Part shown: piece after piece, positions 12,201-23,000 of the stretch | Numbering within the stretch: position 1 is the first letter of the stretch | Layout of the letters: each line of letters begins with the position of its first letter | Assembly: GCA_004335635.1 (NCBI GenBank) | Contig: QAXH01005173.1 | Span: 1-64,000 of the forward strand | DNA length: 64,000 nucleotides | DNA from: Chloromonas sp. AAM2 | Lineage: Eukaryota > Chlorophyta > Chlorophyceae > Chlamydomonadales > Chlamydomonadaceae | Direction: 5' to 3' | Notes under the pieces: model-generated | What the model was told of the DNA's origin: nothing | Seen by the model: only the letters and a program-made list of their open reading frames with translations | Databases searched by the model: none | Made by a program: the position numbers and the translations under genes

Positions 12201-13151
12201 CACGCTGCAGGCACCTGCCACACCACTGACTTGTTTTCAATGTCGGAACTGCTCTGGTAGATGTTGGCATCCACGTGGTTCACTGACAGGCTCTCCGTGA
12301 TGAGCTTGACGGCGGGCTCCTCCATCCACGTCGTCACGTACGATGCAAGGTTGAGCCTGCAGCAAGGTTGTGCATGCAGGGCCTCTTTTTGCACTGTCAG
12401 CTGCGCTCACTTGCAAGGTTTTGTGCAGACAAACGCAGCACAGATTGCTGCGTATCATGTCCTGGTGGTACATGCATGTGCATGCGTGTGCGACGAGGCA
12501 CATGTGTGTGCATAATAGCAGATCACGTGCGCGTGACAGGTACGGGTGTGCGATGCAAGACGATGTATGTATCAAGCATCACTATGCATCACTATGCATC
12601 ACTAGCAGGCATACGTGCTCATGGCTGGCAGGCACATGGACAGGCTGATCCTCTCTCTCCAGCCAACCTTGGGTTGCTGTCCAGCAGGCGCAGGTCGTGA
12701 ATGTGCCGATACACAACATCGGATGACGACGGCTCTTCTGGCAACCTGCATATTGTCGTGGCAACAGGCATCGAGTCAGCGTGACCAAGCCTGGCAGACC
12801 GTACTCATTGGCTACTGCGCTTTGGGCGATTGAAGCGTGATACAATACCAGCACGCTTGTCACCGCCTTACCGTGTTGGGTGCGTGTCCAGAGCCTGCTT
12901 GCTGAAATACCTGCGGATGTTCACACCACATTATTGATGTCAAAGACCAGTGTGAAAACAAAGCTGCGATTTCGCACTTCCATCGCAATGGTATACAGTC
13001 ACAAAGGCAGTGTGCTGCAGCTCGCCTCCGTTGGAATGTCTGCTTCACCACAGTTGCAAGGACAACAGCGTCATACCCTATGGTCATGTCGTCATCACAA
13101 CGCTCACATTGCAGCAGCAGTCTCTCCCAGCCTTTCTGCAGTCTTCGTCAT
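6231..13151 (-). CDS. Glutamate decarboxylase (PLP-dependent), about 16-17 exons
   Basis: Converts L-glutamate to 4-aminobutyrate and CO2 in the cytosol with pyridoxal phosphate. Phase-consistent exons: 13151-13108, 12910-12872, 12745-12668, 12356-12231, 12085-11991, 11105-11011, 10832-10746, 10404-10387, 10098-10011, 9794-9682, 9322-9291, 8667-8539, 7970-7883, 7568-7282, 6899-6799, 6520-6414; together 509 codons, normal for plant-type GAD. Family motifs include [60 protein letters not shown] and [15 protein letters not shown]. The PLP lysine is Lys272 in ISICTSGHK, split across an intron. The exon at 7568-7282 holds an extra Gly/Ala/Pro-rich insertion of about 35 residues before the [12 protein letters not shown] motif. 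One exon is only 18 nt (DVEDMA). The start codon at 13151 rests on splice phase (AT|G joins the next exon). The end is uncertain: a 9-nt exon at 6239-6231 (V-C-stop) would fit. No clear calmodulin-binding tail was recognised. Confidence 0.93.
6911..6937. repeat. (CA)n microsatellite at GAD intron edge
   Basis: A run of CA dinucleotides directly upstream (in sense) of the acceptor of the exon 6899-6799. On the coding strand it reads (TG)n followed by the acceptor ctgcag. Confidence 0.8.
8792..8895. repeat. 33-34-bp tandem repeat in GAD intron
   Basis: Three adjacent copies of a unit that begins tagc(g/a)cgtgagaa and continues agcacacac start at 8792, 8826 and 8859. They lie in the intron between the exons 9322-9291 and 8667-8539. 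Copies differ by a few substitutions and one-base indels. Confidence 0.85.
9174..9214. repeat. (GCCAA)n pentanucleotide microsatellite
   Basis: About eight perfect copies of the pentamer gccaa lie in the same decarboxylase intron, about 75 bases downstream of the exon carrying the PLP lysine in the sense direction. This is a simple sequence repeat with no coding role. Confidence 0.9.
11709..11727. repeat. Solo copy of dispersed gtcccagaactggcaaac motif
   Basis: A single copy (ttccagaactggcaaac followed by a T-run) in the decarboxylase intron 11106-11990. It matches the ends of the inverted-repeat element at 60207-60365. No partner end was found nearby. Confidence 0.55.
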
Positions 13152-13653
13152 CGTCGCGTTCTTCTCTGGATCTGCAAGGCACAGCAATCGTAACTGCAAG
13201 ATGCCTACGGTGCAGGTGCCTTCGCAGGACCACATCTGCGACATGAATTTGGAGGTTAGAAAGCTCTTGGCTGCACGCCGCTCGTATCATGCCCACAAGC
13301 GCATTTAACCAGTGTCAACGTCAGAGGCTGCACCGGCTGGGATCGCAGCCCACCACGCAAATCCATGGCGAATAATGTGTTGATGAGCTGGAGACGATAG
13401 TCAGATGTATTCAGCCTCCACAGCAAGCGTCAAGGCCTCAGCTAGCTCCAACCAGGGTTACGACAAGGAAGAAAAAAGGTTTGCAGGTGACGTAGCTTTA
13501 GTGATGCTTAGCTTATGAACAATTGAATATAGCTAGGCGTGTGAGCTCACTCCTCGCGAGACTGGGCCAACCGTTAGTAACGAACTTTGCGCAATGTCGT
13601 AATGATTTGTTTGAAAAGCTGCGACGTCTGATGAAACGTGGGCATGATGGCCA
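13152..13653. promoter_or_regulatory. Divergent promoter region, GAD / cytosolic kinase
   Basis: The decarboxylase start (13151, -) and the kinase start (13654, +) are 502 bp apart and transcribed away from each other, so this stretch should hold both promoters and 5' leaders. No specific promoter element could be identified by eye. It is regulatory by position only. Confidence 0.45.
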
Positions 13654-16600
13654 ATGGACCATGACAAGGCACCCGCAAACATCCGGCCTGTAGCCGTACC
13701 CCCGGATGTTCTGCATTGCGGCAAGCTTCTCGGAAAAGGCGGGTTCGCGAGCGTATACGCAGCCACCTTCAATAGCAGACTTGCCGCAGACTTGCTTGGA
13801 GTAGAGGGCCTTCCCCGCAATGTGGCTTTGAAGGTACTGCTGCAAAAGTACGAGCAGGACGATGCCAATACGGGTAAGTAAAAACTTGGTTGCTGCGGTG
13901 ATATACGCAGCGCTTCAGACGGCGGTCTGGGTGGACATGGCCATGGCATCCGAGTATGGCTTTAGGTGCTCGCACCAGCTGCATCGTGCATCTCACACAG
14001 AGCACGTTGCATATGCAGCTGGTGTTCGCATTTGCTGATGGATAAACCTCTGAGGATTAAAGGGTGGCAAGGAGCTACGGATGTCGATTGTTGACCAGGT
14101 CTTCACCTCGTGTGCTTACCTGAACAGTGTACAGCCGGTACAAATAGCCGGTGCATGCTGTGCACAGCCGGTACAAATACCACTGGTGCACTCTGATTTG
14201 TGCGCTTTGGTGTGTGGCGTGCTACGTGCAGGTGCCAGCTCGGCGCTCCAGTCATTTTTTCAGGAGGCAGACACACTCTTCAAATGCAATCACCCCAACA
14301 TCATGTGAGAGTCGTGTGGCATCCTAAAGCGGCATTGCACCAGTGCCCAGGCCGCTTGCCGCATAGAGACGGGTAGACAATGTCAATCGAATGCTGCCCC
14401 AGTTCTTACATGGATACTCTTGGGGCATTCCCATACAAGGGCGCACGGCCAACTGATTGCATTGCCTGTGCTGCGTGCAGAAAATGTTATGGGCTGGTCC
14501 AGCTTCCCAATGAGTTCCCAGGGCTGCAGCCAGAGGATGGAAGGCTGGGCATGCTGCTGGAGCTGTCACAGGCAAGCGAACAATACTGCCAAAAAGGGCG
14601 AGTCAGGCATTGCCTATAACACGTGCCTGTGAACTATCCTATACGTTCATCCTCACAGCTCTGGTTGTAGAGATGGATCAGTAGCAAGCGTCAAGGGGGA
14701 AAATCGGACTCGCCATGCGACTTGCCATGCACTCCGCCGCCTTTGCTCTCCATCAGGCCTGGCAACGCTCAATTCAGCTCGCTCACTGCTATACCGTACA
14801 TTGCCTCATGTTGCGCAGGTTGGCTCTCTGCAAGCTTGTGTAGAAGCCTCCAGAAGCACCAGAAAGTCCGGCGGCAAGTGTGCGTACACAGTCACTCAAG
14901 CCGTGCAATGGCTAAGTGAGCTGGCCTCAGCCCTTGACTTCCTGCACCTGCAGACCCCGCTGATCGTGAGTTTTGCGCAAAGCAGTTAACGTACTGATGT
15001 GTGTGTCAGCATGGCATAGCTGCACTGGGCTATACTCGTCCTTGCTGCTCTTTTCCAACAGCACTGGAGCATGGCTGCTGGAATCAACATCTTATTCTGC
15101 TGCACTGTAGGTGTGACGCATAGCCTTACCACGTTTCTGTCATCACCAAGTTTTTCTGCCTTGTGTGCCCTCTCTGCTTACTACAACCATCATGCCCGCC
15201 GCTGTCGGCCCTGCGTGGCCTTCTGATTACTATGGCACACAGACTGTCTGTTTTGCTCCGTCATTTGTTTTCAGATCCATCGGGACATCAAGTTAGAGAA
15301 CGTCCTGCTCTTTCCAGCCACTGCCACAGAAGCTGCCGCTGGACAGAATGTTTTTGGGGATCAGTCACGTGCGTCAATTGACTTTTCACGTGGCAATTGG
15401 CAGGTCAAACTCACAGACTTTGGTCTACATCAGGTACGGATGGCACTGTAGCAAATGCACAGGGACTTGAGGGCTGGGTTTCACAGAAGTTTGCATGCTA
15501 GAACAGCCTGCTGTTGACAAGGCTGCAAGCTTATCAGGCTTTGCGCCATATGTGCAGGGAATTGCACCACTGAGATGAGAGATCATGCTCCTGGGTTCAC
15601 CTGTCGCACTGGCCACAGGGTCCCAGGAACAGTGTGCATTCCATTGGCAAAGCAAGGCATGGCAACACCAACAGTAGAAATCACTTGCTGAAGGCACTTG
15701 GGCAGCGCTGCACTTGGGTGGTGAGCCTACCGCCTTCATGGTTGTTTCCAGGTCCGATTGCTTAAAATGCCTACTCGGGTCCCATTGGCTTCACATGCTT
15801 GGTGTATGATTAGACAGTCTGTGTCACACTCCTGGTCGTTGTGTGCAGGTTGTCGAGGATCATCAGCCTGTGTACCTGAGAAGGCGACGCCACAGCTCTG
15901 CCTCACAAGATACCTCAGGCGGCAGATCACAGCACGACAGAGGTCTGTCGGTGCGCAGTACTGACCGCTCGCCGGGTCAAGTACACCTGCTTGTGCATCA
16001 AATTCCGACCACCACGGCATTCACACAGCAAGACCTCTTCTTCACTCTTGACGATCACGGCGTGGCGCGATCGTAAGTGTTCCTTCCCTGCGTCCATGTG
16101 CCATGCAGTCCAGTTGTCTGCCAGCAGTGCTTCTTATAACTGGTCTGACGCACACTCACTGAAGCGCACGTGCACGATGGTCGCCTTCCATGATGCACGT
16201 TGGTGGCAGGCTGGTATGCACCCGGCTGTAGATGTCGCACAGTGGCAAGTAAACTCTTGTACTTGTGCGCGCCTGTCCGCAGTACCGGCTCGTTTCTGTC
16301 CCCTGCATGTCTGAAGAAGCCCAACCTGAATTCTCTGCATGGGGCGTCAGCTGGGGTCATCAGTAGTCCGACGTCCCTCTCTCAGTCCTTCACAAGCCAG
16401 GAGGTTCACATACACAGAACTGCGTCGCATGGTTCCCCGCTTCGTCAGCGCGCCACCGCCTCGCCTCTGCGCACTTGCTCCCAGCACGACGGGCTGAGCT
16501 CGACTGCTGCTAGCGAGCCTCGCAAACAGCTTTCAGCCTTCCCTGCATCCCGGTTTGCACCCCTAAGCAGACGAACGAGCCAGGATCTTACAGGAGCGTC

Positions 16601-18535
16601 CGGTGCCACAGGTAGGGAACAATGTGTTGGTCGCAAATGTTGCCAGGCTTGCATTCAGTAGCCGCAGCGCGCAGCACAACCAACGCATTGCCGACAAACC
16701 AAATACTATCAGAAGCACAGATTGATTTTGCCTGTATCATGGCTGCATGCAGGGCCAGCAAGCTCCCGCGTCGCCCAGCGATCAGTTTCCTTCCGCGCAC
16801 ACGCCACTTTTAACGTCGTGTCTGCCAAACTTGCAACAACGGCAAGCAGGAGACAAAGGTGTGGCACTGGCCTGTAGCCACAATCAAACATTGCAACTAT
16901 GCTTGTCAACGCACACACGCCCTATCGCGCGCCTTTTTTGCAGCGTGGACGGCTTGGGCTTGCTCGAAGTGAGGACCTGTAAATGGACACACAGCTCCTC
17001 GGTTGGCAACACCAACACACCCCAGCTACAAGCGCGTGGTCCTGTACTAATACAGCAGCCAGATGGCAGTAGAAGTGGCCAAGAACACCCGCAGCAGCTT
17101 GAGTGTTCCGACAGGTCAGGGAAGGCACGCAGCGTGCATGGCGGACGCAGCCTGCACAGCTCCAGCAATGGCAGCTTGGATCACCGCGGCCTGTTCGCCA
17201 TGCCCACCTCGACTCAGGCAGTCACCAATGAGTCACGAACCGAGTTTCAGGCTGTTTTTGCTTTGACGGGTGCGTTGCTAGCTCAGAGCTAAACCACATT
17301 CGGTATTCATGGTTGCGGCAATGGTCGCCAGCGTGTGATGCATGCCACAATCTGCGCACTGCATTCAACATGTGCTCTATTTGCACTGCAGAAAGTGAAC
17401 AACAAGCATAGTCAGCATTCAATGACGGTGGCCGCCTAGAGCGCCTCCTTGATCTTTTCAACCACGTGCGCAGCACACACCAGCTCATGCAAGTGTACTC
17501 CTGCACTTGCAGGTGAAACAGGCAGTCTGCTATACATGCCACCCGAGGTGTTCAAGCGTCAGCCTTACAATGCTTCCGCTGACGTTTTCAGCCTGGCACT
17601 GCTCGGGTGGGAGCTGCTTGCGTGTCGGACGTTGATGAGTTTGCTGGCGGAGCTCAATTGCACCACAACACGCGCATTTGCCGTCGAGGTGTGTTTCTGT
17701 TGCATAGTGTGGCTGCCTCGCTTATGGTTGAGGCCAGGCTGCGACTGACTACGTCCTCCTATTCTAGTCCTCTCCGCGGGTGGGGGCAGGATCATCGGCA
17801 CGCGCTGGACTGGATGCAACCGTCACATTTGCGATACACCGAACGTGCTTCCAGCTGTCGACTGACGCCCGCAGACATCCTTGATTTATCGGCGTTGGCG
17901 AAAGAGTCAAGTGGCAATGATGTCACAAGCGTCTTCTGTCGCCTTGGTGGGATGAGCAACAAAACATATAACCTGGACTTTTGACGCAGGTGTCCGATGG
18001 CTACAGGCCAGGCAAGCCAGCGGGCTGTACGGATGCCGCCTGGCATCTCCTCTGCATGTGCTGGGATCCCGACCCGGTGGCTCGCCCCATGGCGCAACAG
18101 GTACAACTGGGTGCATTGTTATGCTTGGCAGCTGTAGGCCTTTGTACTGGCATTTTCCACTGTCGCATGGCAACCAACAATGACTCGGTTTGGCGGGCTT
18201 GCATATTGTACCTTCCCTCTGTGCTGTGCCTGAATGTGACAGCCTGTTGGCCAACAGCGCACAGGAATCCTGGGCTGCATATCAACCGTCTGATGTGATG
18301 ATAATGTGCCACAAAGGCTTAGCAGCACCTATGGTCTGGCCGGGACCAAGTGCGCCATGTGTGTGCCATGCCGCAGGTCAAGGCCGAACTGCAGCGGCTG
18401 CTGGCCGGCATGCAGTCCCAGAGGTGTGACTCCTTTGGCGTGCCTTTAAACCCCGCAGTGGATACGGCAGAAGAGTGTGATCGACGGGCCCCTCGCATCG
18501 CTGATGGCCAGGCCGGCTGCTGCGTGGTTTGCTGA
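13654..18535 (+). CDS. Protein kinase with giant activation-segment insertion and C-terminal CVVC
   Basis: Soluble kinase, no signal peptide or membrane helix seen. Exons: 13654-13873, 14232-14304, 14481-14571, 14819-14965, 15275-15433, 15849-16072, 16283-16611, 16753-16858, 16944-17269, 17513-17688, 17990-18100, 18377-18535; phases agree and give about 706 aa. Motifs in order: glycine loop GKGGFASVY (27-35), Lys60 in NVALKVLL, HPNII, catalytic IHRDIKLEN (Asp181), DFG (225-227), then about 330 Ser/Arg-rich residues, GETGSLLYMPPE (559-570), DVFSLALLGWELL and CWDPDPVARP. The catalytic core is otherwise complete, so the enzyme is probably active. The protein ends GCCVVC, which fits a CaaX prenylation box with neighbouring palmitoylation cysteines. 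The intron after 14571 appears to use a GC donor. Another small exon may lie in 17689-17989 (for example near 17767). Start Met 13654 is the first in frame; upstream exons cannot be excluded. Confidence 0.88.
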
Positions 18536-20031
18536 GGTCATTCAGCCAGCATGTTTGACAGCGGCAATGTTCTCCATCAATCTTACAGCCCTTGAGAGTT
18601 CACACGAATAATCCTTGGCTCGTCCCAATCTTCTGCAACCGTATGACTTGCTGACAATACCAGACTGGCAACCTTGTAGGCGGTCACACTGGCAGTTCCT
18701 ATGTTAAGCATGCATGTAGGAACATGGTGAAGATGCGTGCTTGCTTCACTGAGATAATTTGAATCATGACAATCTCCCACGCAGCGCCACGCTTTGTGTT
18801 ACCTCGTCGTGTCGTCTCACTAAACCTGGTGCATGTGTACAGCACGACCTGTAACGCGTTGAAAGGTTTCTGGTTGTCTGTGCAATGGTGGCATGTTCAT
18901 GATCACCATATCTTCATTCCTTGGTCTTGGATCGCCATGCCTATACGCGACAGCATGCGTGATCAGACGATCAGCAGCGGCTCGTCATGGAACTTCCTTG
19001 AGAGCTCGTCTACACAGTCTGATGATCCTCGTGTTGCACCTGGCGTGCGCTTATAAGAAGCTGGCCTGGTGTTTTTCTTAGGGCGAAAGCCTTGTCATAA
19101 CCTGCTTAACATTGTCGGGTTTTGTGCCTTAATAACCTCCTCGTGTGCATACACTAAACTCCCATCACATATCATCAGTTGCCCTTCCCCATAAACTATC
19201 ATCAGTTGCCATACCACGTTCCCCATAAACTATCATCAGTTGCCATACCACGTTCCCCGTAAACTGGGTTAGTGGTACACGAAGTACTTGTCATAGCTAT
19301 CTAGTATGGTGTGTACTGTGTTTACCTAGCAGCAGTACACAACCAGAAGCTATTGCATCAACGTTAGCCTAGCAAGAACACGGGCAATAGCTGCCAAACA
19401 CCCTGAATGGTCGCAGCAGAAGTGTGAAGCGGTGCGACGCCTTGGTTAATGGCTGTAACGAACTGGATGCCACATAAAGTCGGCACACACCACCCTGTAC
19501 GCACTCTGAACAAAAGCCGGATGCACGGACAGCTAGCAACCGGATTGATTAGTACCGCCCAGGCCCTGACACTCGCGCTGTTGGGTTTAGATTTGGGGCC
19601 AACGCCGGAGCAGACACCTCACACCTAGCCCTGCTTGATGCCTGTCTGTTGCTAATACCAAGGCTATTCTGACGGCTTCATGCCCGGATCCAGCAGAAGG
19701 ACAGACGACACAGCAGTACCGGGCCAAGTACCAGTACCAGGAAATAGGGCATGTCACTGTACCTAACATCTGGGTAAAACACAACTATGCTAAAGCAGAC
19801 AGTTCCTATGGTGGTGAACAGATCCACCATGGCGTGCAATTCCCCTTGCAGTCAAACCCTACAGGCCGATCGGATACTGAGACGATCGGAATCAGGGCAT
19901 GTGACTGTACCTGGGGTCAGTCAGAAGTCAGTCAGCTAGGGAGGAGAGAGCTGACCGACTGAGGCAATATACACACAGCAAATTGGGTGTACTTGAGATC
20001 TTCATAGACGTTCTGCTTTTCTGCCTGCATG
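18536..20031. other. Convergent intergenic region, kinase / RLK-A 3' ends
   Basis: The cytosolic kinase (+) and the receptor kinase RLK-A (-) converge here. It holds two 3' untranslated regions and a 34-bp minisatellite. No protein-coding exon was recognised. Confidence 0.6.
19157..19262. repeat. 34-bp tandem repeat
   Basis: A 34-bp unit around ataaactatcatcagttgcc followed by ataccacgttcccc is repeated at 19191 and 19225 with 34-bp spacing, and degenerate partial copies flank it on both sides. It lies between two convergent genes. Confidence 0.85.
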
Positions 20032-23000
20032 TCAATGGGTTTCTGCATCCTCGGAGGGCAAACTGCAAATGCACAGATTGCGCAGTGTTTTCTCCACCGC
20101 TGCTGCCCCGGGCCTGCGGTGTGGCTTGCCCTGCCAGCACGCCCGTACGAGCATGGCATAGCCAGGCATCTGCTGCAGCAGGAGCGTTAGGTTGTCTGAG
20201 ACCGGCTGGGCCACCGCAGAGCCTGTCGTTGACTGGCCTGGCAGGGGTGGGCGCTGGCCAGCTTGCACCTGCAGACCACACGCTTGCTTTGATTACGTTT
20301 TGGTGCACGTGGGGCAATCGAAAAGGAGTGAGACGTACCTCAGATGTGAAACGAACTTTGCAGGTGTTACAACTTTTCCACCTGTAACAGTTTACCCGCC
20401 AACCCAGGTTGGCAAGCTACAGTCAAAACGAGAGGCACAGTGCCGCTGCTAGGTGTTCTGGGCACCTCCTCAAGAGTTTACCTTTAGCTGAAAGATGCAT
20501 GATGAGCACCTCACTTCTGGTCCTTACCATGGTTGCTATTTGTATGTCAGTGGCGCCCTTGAATGGCAGCTGCTGAGCCACGAGCTCCCAAAGCATGACG
20601 CCCAGGCTGTGTATCAAAAGGCATTGGCATTTGATGGATCTCTGGTAATCCATAAGATCTGCCAGCAAGCTGTGTCTTCGGCGCCATGCTATCTGGAACG
20701 CATTATTTTGTGCAGTTCTATGACATCTATGAGCGCTGAAATACGAAGGACGAAGAATGCTGTGCACACTGTCGACATTTCCCAAGGTCCAGCCAGCCAT
20801 GCCGTCTGTGGCCTCACCTGTATATGTCTACTTTGTCCGTGAGACTGGACGTGCCTCCTCCCATGAGCAGCTCGGGTGCCATGTACGTCAGCGTGCCGGC
20901 ACCGTAGTGCTCTGCACAAAGAGAGGAATCGCGGCAGCAGAGCCTTAGGGCGCGCGAAGGTGATAGCTCCAGCTGGACTAGCAGCTTGCCATGCTCGGAC
21001 CACCAATTGTTCAGCTGCTTTCTTACGTTGCTTCACGCTATTGCTTACAGGATGCAACTCACTGGTGTGCACAGCGGTGTTTTGATGTTCTCTAGCAAGT
21101 CCGAAGTCGCTTATCTTGGCGCGTCCAAGGGAGTTGATCAGAATGTTGGCGGGCTTCAGATCTGCATGAGCGTAGACATGCAGCACAGACGTCAGGACCT
21201 TGTGTTGTGCGCATATCGCAGCATGCGCAGCAGAGTGAGCAGGGCATCTTGAGCACAAACCAAACTTCAACAAGATCTGATCACCGCGTAAATCACAGTT
21301 ACCGTAAGAGTGGCATGCGCACGCTCACGTACCTCTGTGTACGACCCTTGCGAGTCTAGATGCTACATGAACGTCTTGTCCCAGTTGTTCGGGAAGCACA
21401 CCCGCGTCCACACCCTCATCATCGTCCATGGGAACCAAATCATTGGCGGTGGGCTGCTCTTCGAGTACGCTTGATAACTCCTTGCGCGCCTCTGGCTTGC
21501 TGTGTAGATGCGACAACCCAGAAGATATGTCCACCCCTAGCTGCACTATTTCTGCCGCGCTCAAGGGCGGGGCCGACTGCAGCGCGCCTGAAGCCGAAGC
21601 TGACGATCTACCCGTACCCCAGGGTTGGGATCCAACTGATTCGACCGTTGGCAAGCTCAGTGGGAAAGTATTAGCAGAATCGTGCGTGTCATGAGACACA
21701 GCAACCAGTGGGCTGTTCGGAACTCGGGGCGGCAGTGGCGGTCTGCCATCTAGCGGCGATACTTGATTTCCAGCTGCCTTTGTTTGAGGCCCAGGCGAGA
21801 AAGGACTGGCCTGGTATCCGGAAGCGTGTGCCATAGGAGATGCTGGTGCCATTGGAGACGAGCCTGTTCCCCACACACGGCTTGCTGTGCGGCTTGCTGC
21901 CCGCACATTACCATACAGCCTATCCTTGAGTGATCCCGGAAGTAGCTCCATGATGATACACACTACGGGTGGTTCGAGGCAGTAGCCATACATACGAACA
22001 ATGTTGGGGTGCCTGCAAAAAGCAGCAGACGCAGACATTTATCAGCAAGCGATGCTGTCAAATTCCAACTTCAACAACGGCCTTGGCGTGCGAATAGCAA
22101 CAGGCCCGACATTCACACCAAGCTTTGAACACCATCACGACCGTTTGGAACGCGATCACACATGTGTGACAGGTATACAACCCACCTGAGCCAACAATGC
22201 TGGCAAAACTTCAGCCGAACGACCACAACGAGTGCAAGGGCAACATGACCAGCAACATGGCGGCCAACTCACTTGCACTTGGAGAGGACGTAGGCTTCGT
22301 AAGTGAAGGACTCAAGCATGTTTTGAGCATCGAAGGCATAGGGGTCCCGCATGCACTTTATGGCCAGCAGCGCGTTGGGGCCGAACTTGGTGGGCCACCG
22401 GCACTTGAACACCACAGCAGTGGCACCTGTGAGGGATGGGGGCAGGAACACGCTCAGGAACAGCCAGTCTTGATGAAGCCCCTGTCAAACTCCGTCGCGA
22501 TGAGGTGTGAATAATGCACTGATAGGTATCGTGCTGCTGCTGCCCTATCACTGAGTTGTGGGCGTCCTCACCTCTGCCAATCAGGCCGTGTGTCATGAGT
22601 TCAATCTCCTGCTGAATATCCTGTGGCGTGAGCTCCACTGCTGCTGGGCCCTCCGGAACAGGAGCCCCCTCATCCATTTCCTCAAGGGGTGGTGGCACAT
22701 CCCCGCAAGCCAGGGGCCCAGCGTTCACGCCCTCCTCCACTCCCAGCATGCCGTCCATCGGTTCAGACGACCACCTGCGATGCACCAGGCGGGACGATGC
22801 ACGTTCTCACCTGACAGATACATGTCAACAGCTGGGTGTGTAAGAAGTTGTGATGCTTGAAGTGGCTGCTCGACACGACTGGACGATGAAGAAGAATGGC
22901 TTGGTGGGAAACAGATGAGCCTGCAGTGGCTTGCAGCACGTGGTGGGGTAGAGGCAGGTCATGGCAAGGCGTATAGGCAGATCAAGGGCAAGCGCTGGCA

